From Polaromonas sp. (GTDB lineage: Bacteria; Pseudomonadota; Gammaproteobacteria; Burkholderiales; Burkholderiaceae_C): DNA of 64,000 bases. The notes under the pieces are model-generated. The model was not told the DNA's origin and made no database searches. It worked only from the letters and a program-made list of their open reading frames with translations. The stretch spans positions 372,001 through 436,000 of the forward strand of contig JAAFJR010000001.1 of the NCBI GenBank assembly GCA_013298945.1. Reading direction: 5' to 3'. Position numbers and translations under genes: made by a program. This document shows positions 45,395 through 55,404 of the stretch, piece by piece; position 1 is the first letter of the stretch; each line of letters starts with the position of its first letter.

Positions 45395-46621
45395 ATGACA
45401 GAAAACACTAACAAATCCGGGCTGCCAGCCAATTTGCAGTTGGATACGCTAGCCGTGCGTATGGGTTTGCCTCCCAGCCAATACGGTGAGAATTCAGAAG
45501 CGCTGTTTCTGACAAGTGGCTACGTGCAGTCCAGCGCGGAAAGCTCAGCACGTCGCTTCGCTGGCGAAGAAGAGGGCTACACCTATGGCCGTGGTGGCAA
45601 CCCCACTGTTACTAGTTTCGAGATGCGCCTTGCTGCCCTAGAAGGTACAGAAGCTGCTATTTCAACGTCATCTGGTATGTCGGCCATCATGTTGATGCTG
45701 TTTAGTTTGTTGAAGGCGGGTGACCACGTTGTGTTCTCTCAGTCCATGTTTGGCTCTACCATAAAATTGATTGGTTCAGAGTTCGCACGTTTTGGTGTCG
45801 AGTCCACCATGGTGCCTCAGACCGATTTGGCAGCATGGAAGGCGGCCATCAAAAGCAATACCAAAATTTTGTTTGCTGAGACGCCAACCAACCCTTTGAC
45901 GGAAGTGTGTGACATTGCCGCACTAGCTGATATGGCGCACAATGCTGGCGCATTATTTGCATTAGACAACTGCTTTGCGACGCCTGCGTTGCAGCGCCCT
46001 GCGTTGATGGGGGCTGACATCATCATGCACTCGGGCACCAAGTATTTGGACGGTCAAGGCCGCGTCATGGCGGGTGCACTGTGTGCAAGTGCCGCCATGG
46101 TGAGAGAGAAGTTTTTGCCGGTGATGAAAAACAGCGGCATGATTTTGTCGCCGTTTAATGCCTGGGTGATTCTCAAAGGTATGGAAACTTTGGGCATTCG
46201 CATGGAAGCGCAAAGCAAACGCGCCTTAGAAGTCGCACTGTGGCTGGAGAAACATCCCGCTGTGGCACGCGTCTATTACCCAAGTTTGCCCAGCCACCCG
46301 CAGCATGCCTTGGCGATGAAGCAAATGAGCGGGCAGGGCGGCGCCGTTTTGTCGTTCGATGTGAAAGCCAGCAACGCTGCGCAAGCACGTGAGCGTGCCT
46401 TTCATGTGTTGGACGGCATGCAAGTACTTTCGCTGTGTACCAATTTGGGTGATACCAAAAGCTTACTTACCCACCCTGCGAGTACGTCGCACGGCAAATT
46501 GTCAGAAGAGCAACGCCAATTAGCCGGCATTGGGCAAGGCATGATTCGCGTGGCCGTGGGCTTGGAAGCGCCTGTAGATATACAAAACGATTTGGCCATT
46601 GGCCTGAACAGCATTCAATGA
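45395..46621 (+). CDS. metZ: O-succinylhomoserine sulfhydrylase
   Basis: PLP enzyme that makes homocysteine directly from O-succinylhomoserine and sulfide, the pseudomonad/betaproteobacterial methionine route. It is a 408-residue Cys/Met-metabolism fold: [20 protein letters not shown] near 64, [20 protein letters not shown] near 88, [10 protein letters not shown] near 160, and the PLP lysine in [19 protein letters not shown] near 212. The C-terminal SLGD-like segment reads [20 protein letters not shown]. Its stop overlaps the gltX start (ATGA). Substrate preference (succinyl vs acetyl) is assigned from context. Confidence 0.92.
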   Translation: MTENTNKSGLPANLQLDTLAVRMGLPPSQYGENSEALFLTSGYVQSSAESSARRFAGEEEGYTYGRGGNPTVTSFEMRLAALEGTEAAISTSSGMSAIMLMLFSLLKAGDHVVFSQSMFGSTIKLIGSEFARFGVESTMVPQTDLAAWKAAIKSNTKILFAETPTNPLTEVCDIAALADMAHNAGALFALDNCFATPALQRPALMGADIIMHSGTKYLDGQGRVMAGALCASAAMVREKFLPVMKNSGMILSPFNAWVILKGMETLGIRMEAQSKRALEVALWLEKHPAVARVYYPSLPSHPQHALAMKQMSGQGGAVLSFDVKASNAAQARERAFHVLDGMQVLSLCTNLGDTKSLLTHPASTSHGKLSEEQRQLAGIGQGMIRVAVGLEAPVDIQNDLAIGLNSIQ

Positions 46622-48051
46622 CTACTTTGACACAAAAATCATCGCCAAATTCTGGTACGCGTACACGTACACGTTTTGCACCATCACCTACAGGATTTAT
46701 CCATTTAGGTAATATTCGCTCTGCTTTGTACCCATGGGCGTTCGCACGTGCCACTGGCGGCGATTTTATTTTACGAATCGAAGACACCGATGTTGAGCGC
46801 TCCAGCCAAGAGGCTGTGGACGTGATTTTGCAAGGCATGGCATGGTTGGGGCTGAACCATGACGAAGGCCCGTTTTACCAAATGCAGCGCATGCCGCGTT
46901 ACAAAGAAGTTTTGGCACAACTCGTCGCTTCTGGCCACGTCTATCCTTGCTACATGAGCGTTGCTGAGTTGGACACCCTGCGTGAAACGCAAATGGCAGC
47001 CAAACAAAAGCCACGGTATGACGGAACTTGGCGACCCGAATCTGGCAAAACGTTGCCACCAATCCCTGCTGGTGTTGAGCCAGTGCTACGCTTTAAAAAC
47101 CCGCAAACGGGCTCAGTTGTATGGGAAGACAAAGTCAAAGGACGCATCGAAATCAGCAATGACGAGTTGGATGATTTGGTGATTGCCCGACCCGCACCCT
47201 TGGGCGAGATCGGCACACCGACCTACAACTTTTGCGTCGTGGTAGATGATTCAGACATGGCGATCACTCACGTGATTCGCGGTGACGACCATGTCAACAA
47301 CACACCGCGCCAGATTAATATCTTCAAAGCCTTGGGTAAAGAGCCGCCGGTCTATGCTCACTTGCCAACCGTGTTGAATGAGCAGGGCGAGAAAATGAGC
47401 AAACGTGCAGGTGCGAAGCCTGTCACGCAATTCGCAGAAGATGGCTATTTGCCAGATGCAGTCGTCAACTATCTGGCACGTTTGGGTTGGAGCCATGGTG
47501 ATGATGAAATTTTTAGCCGCGAACAATTTGTTGCGTGGTTCAACCTAGACCATTTGGGTAAAAGCGCTGCGCAGTTTGACGAAGCCAAGTTGCGCTGGGT
47601 CAATGGCCAGCACATCAAAGCCATGGCGGATGAAGAGCTTGCACCTTTGGTTGCGACGCAATTGGCGAAACGTGGGATTCCAGAAGATGCACGTTTGCCT
47701 GCTATCTGTGCGCTGTTCAAAGACCGATGCGATACAACTGTGGTTTTGGCTGACTGGGCAGCAGCTTTTTATGCTGATGTGCAAATTAAACCCGAAGATT
47801 TAGCGCAGCATGTGACTGAAGCTATTAAACCTGTATTGCAGACTTTGGCTGAAAAGTTAAATATTTGTGTGTGGGACAAAGCTGCAATTGCCGCCGCTAT
47901 TAAAGAAGTTTTGTCCGTGCACAGCCTCAAAATGCCGCAGTTGGCCATGCCAGTGCGTGTATTGCTGATGGGAACTCCACAAACACCATCGTTAGACGCC
48001 ATCATTGCATTATTTTCTAAGCATGAAGTTCAGAAGCGCTTGAAATTTTAA
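46618..48051 (+). CDS. gltX: Glutamyl-tRNA synthetase
   Basis: Class I enzyme charging tRNA-Glu. HIGH-like signature [20 protein letters not shown] near 18-37, the zinc-free connecting region, [20 protein letters not shown] near 222, and the KMSKS-like loop [20 protein letters not shown] near 258. The C-terminal anticodon-binding alpha-helical cage completes 477 residues. Start at ATG 46618 is coupled to the metZ stop. tRNA-Ala(GGC), tRNA-Glu(TTC) and tRNA-Asp(GTC) follow within 500 bases, so this synthetase is next to the gene of its own substrate. Confidence 0.97.
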   Translation: MTTLTQKSSPNSGTRTRTRFAPSPTGFIHLGNIRSALYPWAFARATGGDFILRIEDTDVERSSQEAVDVILQGMAWLGLNHDEGPFYQMQRMPRYKEVLAQLVASGHVYPCYMSVAELDTLRETQMAAKQKPRYDGTWRPESGKTLPPIPAGVEPVLRFKNPQTGSVVWEDKVKGRIEISNDELDDLVIARPAPLGEIGTPTYNFCVVVDDSDMAITHVIRGDDHVNNTPRQINIFKALGKEPPVYAHLPTVLNEQGEKMSKRAGAKPVTQFAEDGYLPDAVVNYLARLGWSHGDDEIFSREQFVAWFNLDHLGKSAAQFDEAKLRWVNGQHIKAMADEELAPLVATQLAKRGIPEDARLPAICALFKDRCDTTVVLADWAAAFYADVQIKPEDLAQHVTEAIKPVLQTLAEKLNICVWDKAAIAAAIKEVLSVHSLKMPQLAMPVRVLLMGTPQTPSLDAIIALFSKHEVQKRLKF

Positions 48052-48056
48052 AGCGC

Positions 48057-48086
48057 TTGCAAAAAGTGTGATTTTCGGGCTATAAT
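48057..48086 (+). promoter_or_regulatory. Predicted promoter for the tRNA cluster
   Basis: TTGCAA (48057-48062), an 18-base spacer and a perfect TATAAT (48081-48086) just after the gltX stop. Transcription from here would give a leader of about 70 bases before tRNA-Ala. Confidence 0.7.
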
Positions 48087-48164
48087 TCAAGGCTAGCATG
48101 CAACGTAATTAATTAGAGAAATCTAGATAAATGCGTGACTTCTAGTGTGGCCTAGTGTCAATAT

Positions 48165-48240
<76 letters not shown>

Positions 48241-48328
48241 GAGGTTTGCATAAGAAGTGATTAGATAGAGTTAGTAAAATTTAAGTAAGTAGGTTGGACA
48301 GAACCTACGCCGGAAGTTCCAAGGTTTT

Positions 48329-48404
48329 GACCCCATCGTCTAGAGGCCTAGGACATCACCCTTTCACGGTGAGTACCGGGGTTCGAATCCCCGTGGGGTC
48401 GCCA
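48329..48404 (+). tRNA. tRNA-Glu, anticodon TTC
   Basis: A 76-base cloverleaf, acceptor GACCCCA pairing to TGGGGTC, with encoded CCA. Anticodon loop CTTTCAC in the TCACC/GGTGA stem gives TTC. The sequence resembles E. coli tRNA-Glu closely (TCGTCTAGAGGCC in the D arm). It is downstream of its synthetase gene gltX. Confidence 0.98.
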
Positions 48405-48431
48405 AGTTTTGTTGTAACTTGGCTTGAGAGT

Positions 48432-48460
48432 TTGAATTGCGTGTTATGCGCTGTTAAAAT
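48432..48460 (+). promoter_or_regulatory. Possible promoter upstream of tRNA-Asp
   Basis: TTGAAT (48432-48437), 17-base spacer, TAAAAT (48455-48460), 26 bases before tRNA-Asp. It could supplement transcription from the promoter after gltX. Confidence 0.4.
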
Positions 48461-48486
48461 AATCAAGCGAAAGCAACAACCGCTGC

Positions 48487-48563
48487 GGAGTGGTAGTTCA
48501 GTTGGTTAGAATATCGGCCTGTCACGCCGAGGGTCGCGGGTTCGAGTCCCGTCTGCTCCGCCA
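48487..48563 (+). tRNA. tRNA-Asp, anticodon GTC
   Basis: A 77-base cloverleaf beginning GGAGTGG, with discriminator G and encoded CCA. The loop CTGTCAC in the stem TCGGC/GCCGA gives GTC. D arm AGTTCAGTTGGTTAGAAT and T arm GGGTTCGAGTCCC match bacterial tRNA-Asp. Confidence 0.98.
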
Positions 48564-48571
48564 AAAGTTTA

Positions 48572-48605
48572 AAAGCCTCGTCATTCTTTGAGTGACGAGG
48601 CTTTT
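48572..48605 (+). terminator. Terminator of the tRNA cluster
   Basis: AAGCCTCGTCA and TGACGAGGCTT form an 11-base perfect stem around a 9- to 12-base loop, followed by T5. It begins nine bases after tRNA-Asp. Confidence 0.92.
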
Positions 48606-48625
48606 TGCTTTGCAGTGACGAATTT

Positions 48626-48677
48626 ATGCCTACAGCCAGCGTATTCATTGCCTGAGTAGCTATGAAAGTTATAGTGG
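48626..48677 (+). repeat. Dispersed element copy (intergenic, after tRNA cluster)
   Basis: ATGCCTACAGCCAGCGTATT, CATTGCCTGAGTA and GCTATGAAAGTTATAG. It lies between the tRNA terminator and the terminator of the convergent RhlE gene. Confidence 0.9.
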
Positions 48678-48695
48678 TCTACACTCTGTGTAAAC

Positions 48696-48734
48696 AAAAA
48701 AGCGACCTAGCTTATTACAGCTAGGTCGCTTTTT
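48696..48734 (-). terminator. Terminator after the second rhlE gene (bidirectional)
   Basis: AAAAAGCGACCTAG pairs perfectly with CTAGGTCGCTTTTT around a ten-base loop. It lies 41 bases beyond the minus-strand rhlE stop and, being symmetric with A and T tracts, can act in both directions. Confidence 0.92.
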
Positions 48735-48774
48735 CATGGGATAAAGAACAAATCTGTTTCTCTAGTATCTGGTA

Positions 48775-50562
48775 TTAACGACCAAACGATCTTGGTGGAT
48801 TGCCACCTGGGCCGCGTGGTGCAAAACCACCACCGCCAGAGCGGTTGCCACCACGGTTGCCACCGAAGCCGCCGCCATTACTACCACCACCACGACGTCC
48901 GCTGCCGGCCATGCTGTCTACGCTGGTGCGCAAAGGGTCAGGCTGACCCCCGGCGTTGTTGCGCTGGCCTTGATTATTTGAGCTAAAGCCGGTCACATTT
49001 CGACCAGCGTCGTGGCGAATGTTGCGGGGCTGGAAGTCATCTCCACCATTGCCAGAATTATTCTGATTGCCGCCAAAGCCACCCCCACCACCGCCAAATG
49101 GACGGCCACGACCTGCTTGCGCTGGACGCTGAACAGGAGGGCGCCCACCATTCTCAGCACCAGCAAAGCCTTGGCCGGGCTGGCTTGGACGACCACCACG
49201 ATGGCCACCAGAGTTACCGCCATTTCCACCGCGTCCGCCGCCAGCTGGGCCACGACCTGGCGCGTTACCGTTGCTTGCACGGTTTTCACGTACTCGGTTC
49301 AGCATATCTGTGCGCGCCGCTTTGGCTGCAGCCGCCATCACGTCACGACCTGGTGGTTTGCCTAAGCCGCCCCAAATGGTTTGGCGACCCATGGCTAATG
49401 GCTCCGCTTTTTCGCCAGCATCAGGGCCAAAGCCCTCGACGATTTCGACATTGATGTTTTGCTTGGTAAAGACTTCAATGTCTTTCATAAAACCTTCTTC
49501 GTCCAAGCAGACAAAATTAACCGCTTGGCCATCCGCGCCCGCGCGACCCGTGCGGCCAATTCGGTGCACGTAGTCTTCGCTAACGTTCGGAATTTCGTAG
49601 TTGACCACATGTGGCAGGTCGTCGATGTCGATACCACGTGCTGCAATATCCGTAGCTACCAAAGCACGTACTTCGCCGCTTTTGAAGCCAGCAAGTGCTT
49701 GTGTGCGAGCGCTTTGGCTCTTGTTACCATGCAATGCCATGGCGGTGATGCCGTTTTTCTCTAAAAACTCAGCCACGCTGTTGGCACCAAATTTTGTACG
49801 TGTGAAAACCAGCACTTGGCTCCACTTGTTTTCAGTGATGATATGTGCGAGTAAAGCTTTCTTTTTCGCGCGACCGACAGGGTGAATGACTTGCGTGATG
49901 CGCTGCACAGTGGTATTGCGTGGCGTCACCTGAATGTGTAACGGATCGTTCAGCAAGTTAGCGGCCAAGTCACGAATTTCATCGCTGAAAGTAGCAGAGA
50001 ACAACAAGCTTTGTTTGTCTTTGGGCACTAGGGCCAAAACTTTTTTCACGTCATGGATAAAGCCCATGTCCAACATGCGGTCGGCTTCGTCCAAAATCAG
50101 CATTTGTACTTGACCGAGGTCTAGCATGCCTTGCTGTTGCAAATCCAGCAAACGTCCGGGTGTGGCAACCAAAATGTCCACGCCTTTTTTGAGTTTGCTA
50201 ATTTGCGGATTCATTCCCACGCCGCCAAAAATGACGGTGGAGCTAAGTTGCAAGTATTTACCGTAAGTACGCACAGATTCTTCAACCTGTGCTGCTAATT
50301 CGCGAGTAGGGGTGAGCACTAGTACGCGAATGCCTGTGCCGCCAAATTTGTTTTGTGCGCTGCGTGACATCGATAGACGATGCAGCATAGGCAGTGTGAA
50401 AGCGGCCGTTTTGCCGGTACCGGTTTGAGCGCCACCCAACAGGTCGCGGCCTTCCAAGACGGCCGGAATGGCTTGGGCTTGAATAGGGGTAGGGGTGTCG
50501 TAGCCTTGTTCGAGTACAGCTTTCAAAATGGCAGGAGCCAAGTTCAATTCAGAAAAATTCAT
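48775..50562 (-). CDS. rhlE: DEAD-box RNA helicase, RhlE type (paralogue 2)
   Basis: Second RhlE-like RNA helicase, 595 residues. Core motifs: [16 protein letters not shown] near 26, [20 protein letters not shown] near 44, [44 protein letters not shown] near 160, [52 protein letters not shown] and [13 protein letters not shown]. Beyond about residue 400 comes a long glycine/arginine/asparagine-rich tail ([20 protein letters not shown] and similar), typical of RNA-binding, phase-separating helicase tails and different from the polar tail of paralogue 1. The 279-base upstream gap contains small hairpins (for instance GTTATGC and GCATAAC near 50760-50786) that could be a structured leader. Confidence 0.94.
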   Translation of the reverse strand: MNFSELNLAPAILKAVLEQGYDTPTPIQAQAIPAVLEGRDLLGGAQTGTGKTAAFTLPMLHRLSMSRSAQNKFGGTGIRVLVLTPTRELAAQVEESVRTYGKYLQLSSTVIFGGVGMNPQISKLKKGVDILVATPGRLLDLQQQGMLDLGQVQMLILDEADRMLDMGFIHDVKKVLALVPKDKQSLLFSATFSDEIRDLAANLLNDPLHIQVTPRNTTVQRITQVIHPVGRAKKKALLAHIITENKWSQVLVFTRTKFGANSVAEFLEKNGITAMALHGNKSQSARTQALAGFKSGEVRALVATDIAARGIDIDDLPHVVNYEIPNVSEDYVHRIGRTGRAGADGQAVNFVCLDEEGFMKDIEVFTKQNINVEIVEGFGPDAGEKAEPLAMGRQTIWGGLGKPPGRDVMAAAAKAARTDMLNRVRENRASNGNAPGRGPAGGGRGGNGGNSGGHRGGRPSQPGQGFAGAENGGRPPVQRPAQAGRGRPFGGGGGGFGGNQNNSGNGGDDFQPRNIRHDAGRNVTGFSSNNQGQRNNAGGQPDPLRTSVDSMAGSGRRGGGSNGGGFGGNRGGNRSGGGGFAPRGPGGNPPRSFGR

Positions 50563-50841
50563 ATTAATAAGAGGCGCTCGTCCGGAGCGCTAGGGTATCA
50601 GCCCGTCGCAACCATAAGTAGGTTGCACCAGTCAAAGGCAGATGAAAAGCAAAAATGGATAAAAAGTTCTGACGAATAGAAAAACGGATTTTCAGAAAAG
50701 CGGGTTTTGGTTGAAATCCGCTAGCGCGTCAGGCTGATTTAGCCCCAGCAGGGTGCTGGCGTTATGCGCAACTGGAGTGCATAACATCTCCATTATCGCA
50801 CAAATGGCTAGTTATACCTGCCTAAAAGCTATTTCTTACGA

Positions 50842-51636
50842 TTAGTTGAGCTGAATACGTTCTAAACCGTTGTTTGATAGTTGTAGCACTTCGGCTCGGT
50901 TTGGCGTGGCTTTCAAGTCCCAATCCGTCATGACCACACGTTTAAAGCCGTTGCCTAAGTCGTGATTGGCTGGTTTGTGTGTGTGGCCGTGAATCATTGT
51001 TTTAGCATTCGAAGCTTCTAACCACGCTATAGATGCGGCATCGTCAACATCTGCGTATTCAAGCAAATTTTGCTGATTTTTTTGACTCTCAGCCCGCATG
51101 TGACGGCCAATGGCTTGTCTCTCAGCCAGCGGTTTTGCCAACTGAGTATGTTGCCAAGCAGGTTGACGTACTATGTCTCGAAAAGCGAGGTATTGGGTAT
51201 CATCCAAGCACAACATATCTCCATGGGTGAGCAGGTAGCGTTGTTGTTGAAACGTCAGCACGGTGGGGTCTGTCATTAATGTCGCTTTGCAAACGTTCAT
51301 CATTGACTCGCCCATTAAAAAATCGCGGTTGCCATGCATGAAAAACAGATCGAGGCGTTTGCCTGCAGCTTGCAACACAAGCGAACAACGTTCTTCGAAG
51401 TTCAATCCTGATAATTGCGTTGAAAGATCAGCACGGATACTGTCGTCGCCCACCCATACTTCAAACAAATCGCCGAGAATGAACACTGCATCTGCAGTGG
51501 TGCTAACCATGTAGCGCTGCCACGCGTCGAAGATAGAAGGTTCTGACTCGCTGAGGTGCAAGTCAGAGATGAAGTCTACCGTAGCCCAAGACTGAGAAGC
51601 GTGCAGCTCCGCAAAATTGGGAATGGTAGCAACCAT
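50842..51636 (-). CDS. lpxH: UDP-2,3-diacylglucosamine pyrophosphatase
   Basis: Manganese-dependent hydrolase that yields lipid X and UMP, the fourth step of lipid A synthesis. The calcineurin-like motifs are FISDLHLSESEPSIFDAWQR near 22, FILGDLFEVWVGDD near 53, FFMHGNRDFLMGE near 98, LLTHGDMLCLDD near 134 and MIHGHTHKPANHDLG near 213. The length of 264 is slightly above the E. coli 240 owing to a C-terminal extension. It follows ppiB by six bases on the same strand, so ppiA-ppiB-lpxH is an operon. Confidence 0.96.
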   Translation of the reverse strand: MVATIPNFAELHASQSWATVDFISDLHLSESEPSIFDAWQRYMVSTTADAVFILGDLFEVWVGDDSIRADLSTQLSGLNFEERCSLVLQAAGKRLDLFFMHGNRDFLMGESMMNVCKATLMTDPTVLTFQQQRYLLTHGDMLCLDDTQYLAFRDIVRQPAWQHTQLAKPLAERQAIGRHMRAESQKNQQNLLEYADVDDAASIAWLEASNAKTMIHGHTHKPANHDLGNGFKRVVMTDWDLKATPNRAEVLQLSNNGLERIQLN

Positions 51637-51642
51637 AGAAAA

Positions 51643-52149
51643 TCAGAGCGCGACAGCTTTGGCAATTACAACCGCTTCTTTGGGTACGTCATCATGAAAC
51701 CCGCTGCGACCAGTTTTAACAGCTTTGATTTTGTCAACGACATCATTGCCTGCCACCACTTTGCCAAACACGGCGTAGCCCCAACCGGAAGCGGATGGTG
51801 ATGTGTGGTTCAAAAAGCCATTGTCAGCCACGTTGATGAAGAATTGTGCCGTCGCAGAATGAGGGTCGCCCGTACGCGCCATGGCGACGGTGTAGTTGGC
51901 GTTTTTGACGCCGTTGTTGGCTTCATTTTCAATGGGAACTTGGGTTGATTTTTGAGTCATACCAGGCTCAAAACCACCGCCTTGCACCATGAAACCCGGA
52001 ATCACGCGGTGAAAAATAGTGTTGTTGTAATGACCACTGTTCACATAGCTCAAAAAATTAGCAGTTGATTTTGGCGCTTTAACAGCATCAAGTTCAAGCG
52101 TGATAACGCCGTAGCCAGAAATGTGAAGTTCTACTTGTGGATTGCTCAT
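51643..52149 (-). CDS. ppiB: Cytosolic cyclophilin-type peptidyl-prolyl isomerase
   Basis: A 168-residue isomerase accelerating cis-trans prolyl bonds during folding, no signal peptide. The cyclophilin fold shows [20 protein letters not shown] near 19, [20 protein letters not shown] near 42 (catalytic Arg in FHRVIPGF), [20 protein letters not shown] near 90 and [20 protein letters not shown] near 126. It lies 18 bases downstream of the exported cyclophilin and shares its architecture, suggesting an old duplication. Confidence 0.95.
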   Translation of the reverse strand: MSNPQVELHISGYGVITLELDAVKAPKSTANFLSYVNSGHYNNTIFHRVIPGFMVQGGGFEPGMTQKSTQVPIENEANNGVKNANYTVAMARTGDPHSATAQFFINVADNGFLNHTSPSASGWGYAVFGKVVAGNDVVDKIKAVKTGRSGFHDDVPKEAVVIAKAVAL

Positions 52150-52167
52150 GGTGTTTACTTTCTATAA

Positions 52168-52878
52168 TTACTTAACAAGGGTTGCAGAGGTGATAACGAT
52201 TTGGTTTTTTGGAACATCAGTTGAGAATGGCCCGCCTGCGCCAGTAGGCGTCGCTTTAATTTTAGTCACCACATCCATGCCTTCAACCACTTTACCGAAA
52301 ACGGTGTAACCAAACAGTTGCGGCGAAGACGTTAGCTGGTTGCGTGGCACGTTTTTGTAGGTTTTGTTTTGGTATTCAAACGACGGCACTGGGTCGCCTG
52401 GTGGAATCACTGTTGGGTCTAAAAACGCGTTGTCTTTCACATTGATGAAAAATTGTGCGGTAGCAGATTGTGGGTCACCAGTTCGCGCCATGGCCAAGGT
52501 GCCAACCACGTTTTTCATACCGCCTTTGGCAAGGGCTACTTGACCTTCGTGCTCAACGGGAGCGCGTGTCTTCTTCTCGGCATATGCCGCATCAAAACCT
52601 CCGCCTTGCACCATAAAGTTGTCAATCACACGATGAAAAATCGTGCCGTCGTAGTGTTTGTCATTCACGTATTGTAAAAAATTAGCGACAGTTTTAGGTG
52701 CTTTATCAGCGTGGAGTTCAACCACAAAGTTGCCCGCCGAAGTGGTGAATTGAACTTTTGGATTTGGTTCTGATTTTGTTTGTGAAATGGCTGTAGCTGG
52801 CGTAATTATTGCCTGAATAGCTATATAAATAATAGCAAATAATTGCATTTTAAATTTCGATTCAGATCTCAATTTCAT
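52168..52878 (-). CDS. ppiA: Exported cyclophilin with element-derived signal peptide
   Basis: Periplasmic peptidyl-prolyl isomerase. Starting at ATG 52878 gives [20 protein letters not shown], a good signal: basic n-region, hydrophobic core [12 protein letters not shown] and c-region TPATA before SQTKS. The stretch [12 protein letters not shown] is encoded by a dispersed-element copy. Other in-frame starts at 52905 and 52848 are less suitable (overlap with the transpeptidase gene, or no basic n-region). The mature cyclophilin domain shows [40 protein letters not shown] and [20 protein letters not shown]. An insertion [20 protein letters not shown] near 155 distinguishes it from the cytosolic paralogue. 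Confidence 0.88.
   Translation of the reverse strand: MKLRSESKFKMQLFAIIYIAIQAIITPATAISQTKSEPNPKVQFTTSAGNFVVELHADKAPKTVANFLQYVNDKHYDGTIFHRVIDNFMVQGGGFDAAYAEKKTRAPVEHEGQVALAKGGMKNVVGTLAMARTGDPQSATAQFFINVKDNAFLDPTVIPPGDPVPSFEYQNKTYKNVPRNQLTSSPQLFGYTVFGKVVEGMDVVTKIKATPTGAGGPFSTDVPKNQIVITSATLVK
52787..52838 (+). repeat. Dispersed element copy (in ppiA signal peptide)
   Basis: ATGGCTGTAGCTGGCGTAAT, TATTGCCTGAATA and GCTATATAAATAATAGCAA. It is antisense to ppiA and read as [15 protein letters not shown], i.e. it makes the core and cleavage region of the signal peptide. Confidence 0.9.
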
Positions 52879-52888
52879 TTCTGTCATT

Positions 52889-54163
52889 TTAAATAACACC
52901 TTCAAAAAATATTTTCCAAACTTTATTTTCTCGTGTCCAGTATTGCCGCTTGGTCACGCCGGTACGCTTACCAACAATCACTTCGTCAAAAGTCACCACC
53001 ATGGTATCGCTTTGGTCTACCCAGCGCATCATGCTGATATTGCTCAGCGCAATATCTTGCCCTTTGAGCTTAGCGAGTTCATTGCTTGCAATGTCTGTCC
53101 ATTGTGTGATATTTTTACCGTAATTAGAAAAATCCGCTGTGTAAAACGACAAAAATTTAGGCAAATCGGATTGCACTTTGGCTTGCCGCCAGGCCATCAA
53201 GCTGTTGTTGAAGCTGGATTTTTCAAGCTCCAAATTTGAATTTGTAACCCAATTCAAACGATCCGCGATGACGACTGGTGTGGTTCTTGCACTGACACTT
53301 TTTAAAATGTGGTTGAGGTCGGGATTTGCTAAAACCACACAACCGTCAGAGGCTTTGGGCGCACGAGAGAATTGTTCCGAAGGCGTGCCGTGTAACCAAA
53401 TGCCACCGCCAGTTTTTCCGCGTTTCAGATCTAGCGGATTCGGGTAATTGATAGGCAAAGCACCAACGCCATAAAAGTCTACCAACGATGTAGGATTCAA
53501 GCTGCCAGTAATGTAGTAAACGCCAAGCGGCGTTCGCTGGTCGCCCTCTAGCGTTTTCTCAATCCCTAATTTCCCGATAGAGATATAGAAATCAGAGATG
53601 AGTTTTACACCCTGATTGGTATTCTCAAAAAGGTATAAGCGAGAGCGAGACGCATCAACGGCGATAGCATGCTTGTTACGATCCGAGAGCGCTAAAAATT
53701 GAGAAGGAAATGTGTTGGACGGAGGTCGTTCCCGTAGTGCTTTAAGACGTTGCAATGACTCTTCACGCAATTCATTCAGAGCAGCAGTGTTTGAATTGGC
53801 AGATGCTCCTAGCGGCATTGATTTCGGCAAATCGCCAAGGCCATTCACAGGACGCACGAAGCTGCTGAGCAAATCGCCATGTACCAGTTGTGCCAGCTGG
53901 AAATTGGGTTGTACTTTTAGCAGTTGCTCTGATTCCGCCAGCGCTTGCCTATTTTGCCCTTTGCCTATCAACTGGTAAATTTTAAGTAGCTTAGCCTCGG
54001 CTTGAGAATCTATCCTGCGTTGTGCAATATTTTTGTTTTTACCACTGTTAAGGATAGTTGCTTTGTTGCTTTGCGCCGCTACTATCTGCGTGAAAAGCAC
54101 ACTGCTACACACAAGCAATGTGCCTACAACAGTCGTCGAGAAAAAATTTCGGAAACAGTTCAT
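52889..54163 (-). CDS. Exported L,D-transpeptidase (YkuD) with NTF2-like tail
   Basis: Predicted periplasmic peptidoglycan L,D-transpeptidase. ATG 54163 gives the signal [20 protein letters not shown] followed by a cleavage region near TQIVAAQ; an in-frame TTG lies 39 bases upstream. A helical segment (about 45-120) precedes the YkuD domain (about 150-290), whose active site is [20 protein letters not shown] near 255, with catalytic Cys and His. The C-terminal about 105 residues ([20 protein letters not shown] to the end) form an NTF2-like domain that resembles the end of the neighbouring TPR protein. It lies 43 bases downstream of that gene, so cotranscription is likely. Confidence 0.88.
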   Translation of the reverse strand: MNCFRNFFSTTVVGTLLVCSSVLFTQIVAAQSNKATILNSGKNKNIAQRRIDSQAEAKLLKIYQLIGKGQNRQALAESEQLLKVQPNFQLAQLVHGDLLSSFVRPVNGLGDLPKSMPLGASANSNTAALNELREESLQRLKALRERPPSNTFPSQFLALSDRNKHAIAVDASRSRLYLFENTNQGVKLISDFYISIGKLGIEKTLEGDQRTPLGVYYITGSLNPTSLVDFYGVGALPINYPNPLDLKRGKTGGGIWLHGTPSEQFSRAPKASDGCVVLANPDLNHILKSVSARTTPVVIADRLNWVTNSNLELEKSSFNNSLMAWRQAKVQSDLPKFLSFYTADFSNYGKNITQWTDIASNELAKLKGQDIALSNISMMRWVDQSDTMVVTFDEVIVGKRTGVTKRQYWTRENKVWKIFFEGVI

Positions 54164-54206
54164 CAATCGGTTCAAAGGAACCTCCGCGCAAGCCGATCGC
54201 AAAAAT

Positions 54207-55286
54207 TTAACCGCCTGTGGTTTCTTTGGCGATCAACCAGCGGTCGCCAACTTTATTTAGCTCAAGCGTTTTACGGCTAGATGTAGACAAAGCATCGGCA
54301 TCGTAAGTCTGGCGGAACTTCACAGTTGCTGTGCTTCCGTTAGATTTTGTCACGATATCTGTCACCTTCACGCTGATGCGTGATTTGCCCATGATGCGGT
54401 CACGGCGCTCTTCTTCCCAAGCTTTGCGGGGCAGGTTTTTAGGCGTGTCAAAGTTTTTTGCATACGCACCTAAGTAAGCGTTCATATCTTTGCTAGACCA
54501 TGCTTTTGCCCAAGCTTGTACAGCTTGCTCGATGTCTTTGTCAGACGATGCAACAGCAGCAGATAAGGCTGGAGCTGGCGTAGTTGTGACGGGTGCTGTG
54601 GCAACAGGCGCCGTAGGCTTCACCGTTGGAGTAGCAGGCGTTACAACCACGGGTGCAACGGGTGTAGATGGTGTTGAGGGTGCGGCAGCCACAGGTTTCG
54701 CTGCATTTGGATTCACTCCTTTGCTGCCTGGCGTGAAGAGTTCACGAATCAAGGTCAGCTTAGGTTGCAGTGTTGAGCTAGAGCCACCCAATTGCAACGC
54801 TTTGCTGTAGGCTTGGCTGGCCAAATTGGCGTAAATATCCCCCAAGTTTTCATGTGCTGTTGAATAGCTAGGGTTGGTGCGAATCGCCATTTCTAATGCG
54901 GCTCGCGCTTTGTCAAACTGGCCACCACTGGCATGCAGCACGGCCAAGTTGTTGTATGGCTCAGGCAACTCTGGGTATTCTTCGGTCAACTTGGTGAAAG
55001 TTCCAATCGCATCTTGCGGTTTGCCCAGCTCGGTTTGAATCACACCTTTGAGGAAGCGTAGCTGCGGGTCACGCGGCTTGGCGGTCAAAGACTGCTCCAC
55101 CTTGGTCAACGCCTGCGCTTGTTTACCGGCTTTAAGCAACTGGTTGACTTCATCAATGTCGTTTGCGTGAACGGACACCGCAAACAAGGCTGCCGTGAGC
55201 GCAAAAGTCGCTGGCAACAAACGCAACAAAGAGGTGGGCGTGAACGAAGAGGTAAACGAAGAGGTAAAGGAACGGATGCTTGACAT
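54207..55286 (-). CDS. Exported TPR protein with NTF2-like C-terminal domain
   Basis: A 359-residue periplasmic protein. The signal peptide is unusual in its n-region, SFTSSFTSSFTPTS, encoded by a 12-base tandem repeat, then LLPATFALTAALFAVSVHA. TPR-like helices run from about 45 to 175 (LKAGKQAQALTKVEQSLTAK, PYNNLAVLHASGGQFDKARA, AHENLGDIYANLASQAYSKA). A Pro/Ala/Thr/Val-rich linker spans about 190-250. The C-terminal domain, VQAWAKAWSSKDMNAYLGAY onwards, is NTF2/SnoaL-like and similar to the tail of the adjacent L,D-transpeptidase. The pair probably works on cell wall; this is inferred from context. Confidence 0.85.
   Translation of the reverse strand: MSSIRSFTSSFTSSFTPTSLLRLLPATFALTAALFAVSVHANDIDEVNQLLKAGKQAQALTKVEQSLTAKPRDPQLRFLKGVIQTELGKPQDAIGTFTKLTEEYPELPEPYNNLAVLHASGGQFDKARAALEMAIRTNPSYSTAHENLGDIYANLASQAYSKALQLGGSSSTLQPKLTLIRELFTPGSKGVNPNAAKPVAAAPSTPSTPVAPVVVTPATPTVKPTAPVATAPVTTTPAPALSAAVASSDKDIEQAVQAWAKAWSSKDMNAYLGAYAKNFDTPKNLPRKAWEEERRDRIMGKSRISVKVTDIVTKSNGSTATVKFRQTYDADALSTSSRKTLELNKVGDRWLIAKETTGG
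55245..55268 (-). repeat. Two 12-base tandem units in a signal-peptide region
   Basis: Two identical copies of CGAAGAGGTAAA (plus strand), reading TSSF on the minus strand; a third, degenerate unit adjoins. They lie in the n-region of the TPR protein's signal peptide. Confidence 0.9.
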
Positions 55287-55404
55287 AGGTGGTCTTTTCT
55301 AGCTGTTAAACTTTAAACTTAAACTGCAGTGCAAATTGTACCCGCTGTACCTTCTTTGCCAGCCCTACTTGTTACCCCATCAGTTACCTACTTAAAATTG
55401 TCCC

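Noticed and set aside
48294-48509. A 71-codon open frame running through tRNA-Glu
   Set aside because: It overlaps a complete tRNA with encoded CCA, so it is a chance frame.
50563-50841. A small RNA or riboswitch in the gap upstream of the second rhlE gene
   Set aside because: Small hairpins are visible but without a recognisable family pattern; kept only as a note on a possibly structured leader.
54570-54640. Further element copy in the TPR protein linker (GCTGGCGTAGTTGTGACGG)
   Set aside because: Only the short GCTGGCGTA part matches; no TTGCCT block or GCTAT palindrome follows, and the sequence is ordinary Pro/Ala/Thr/Val linker coding.
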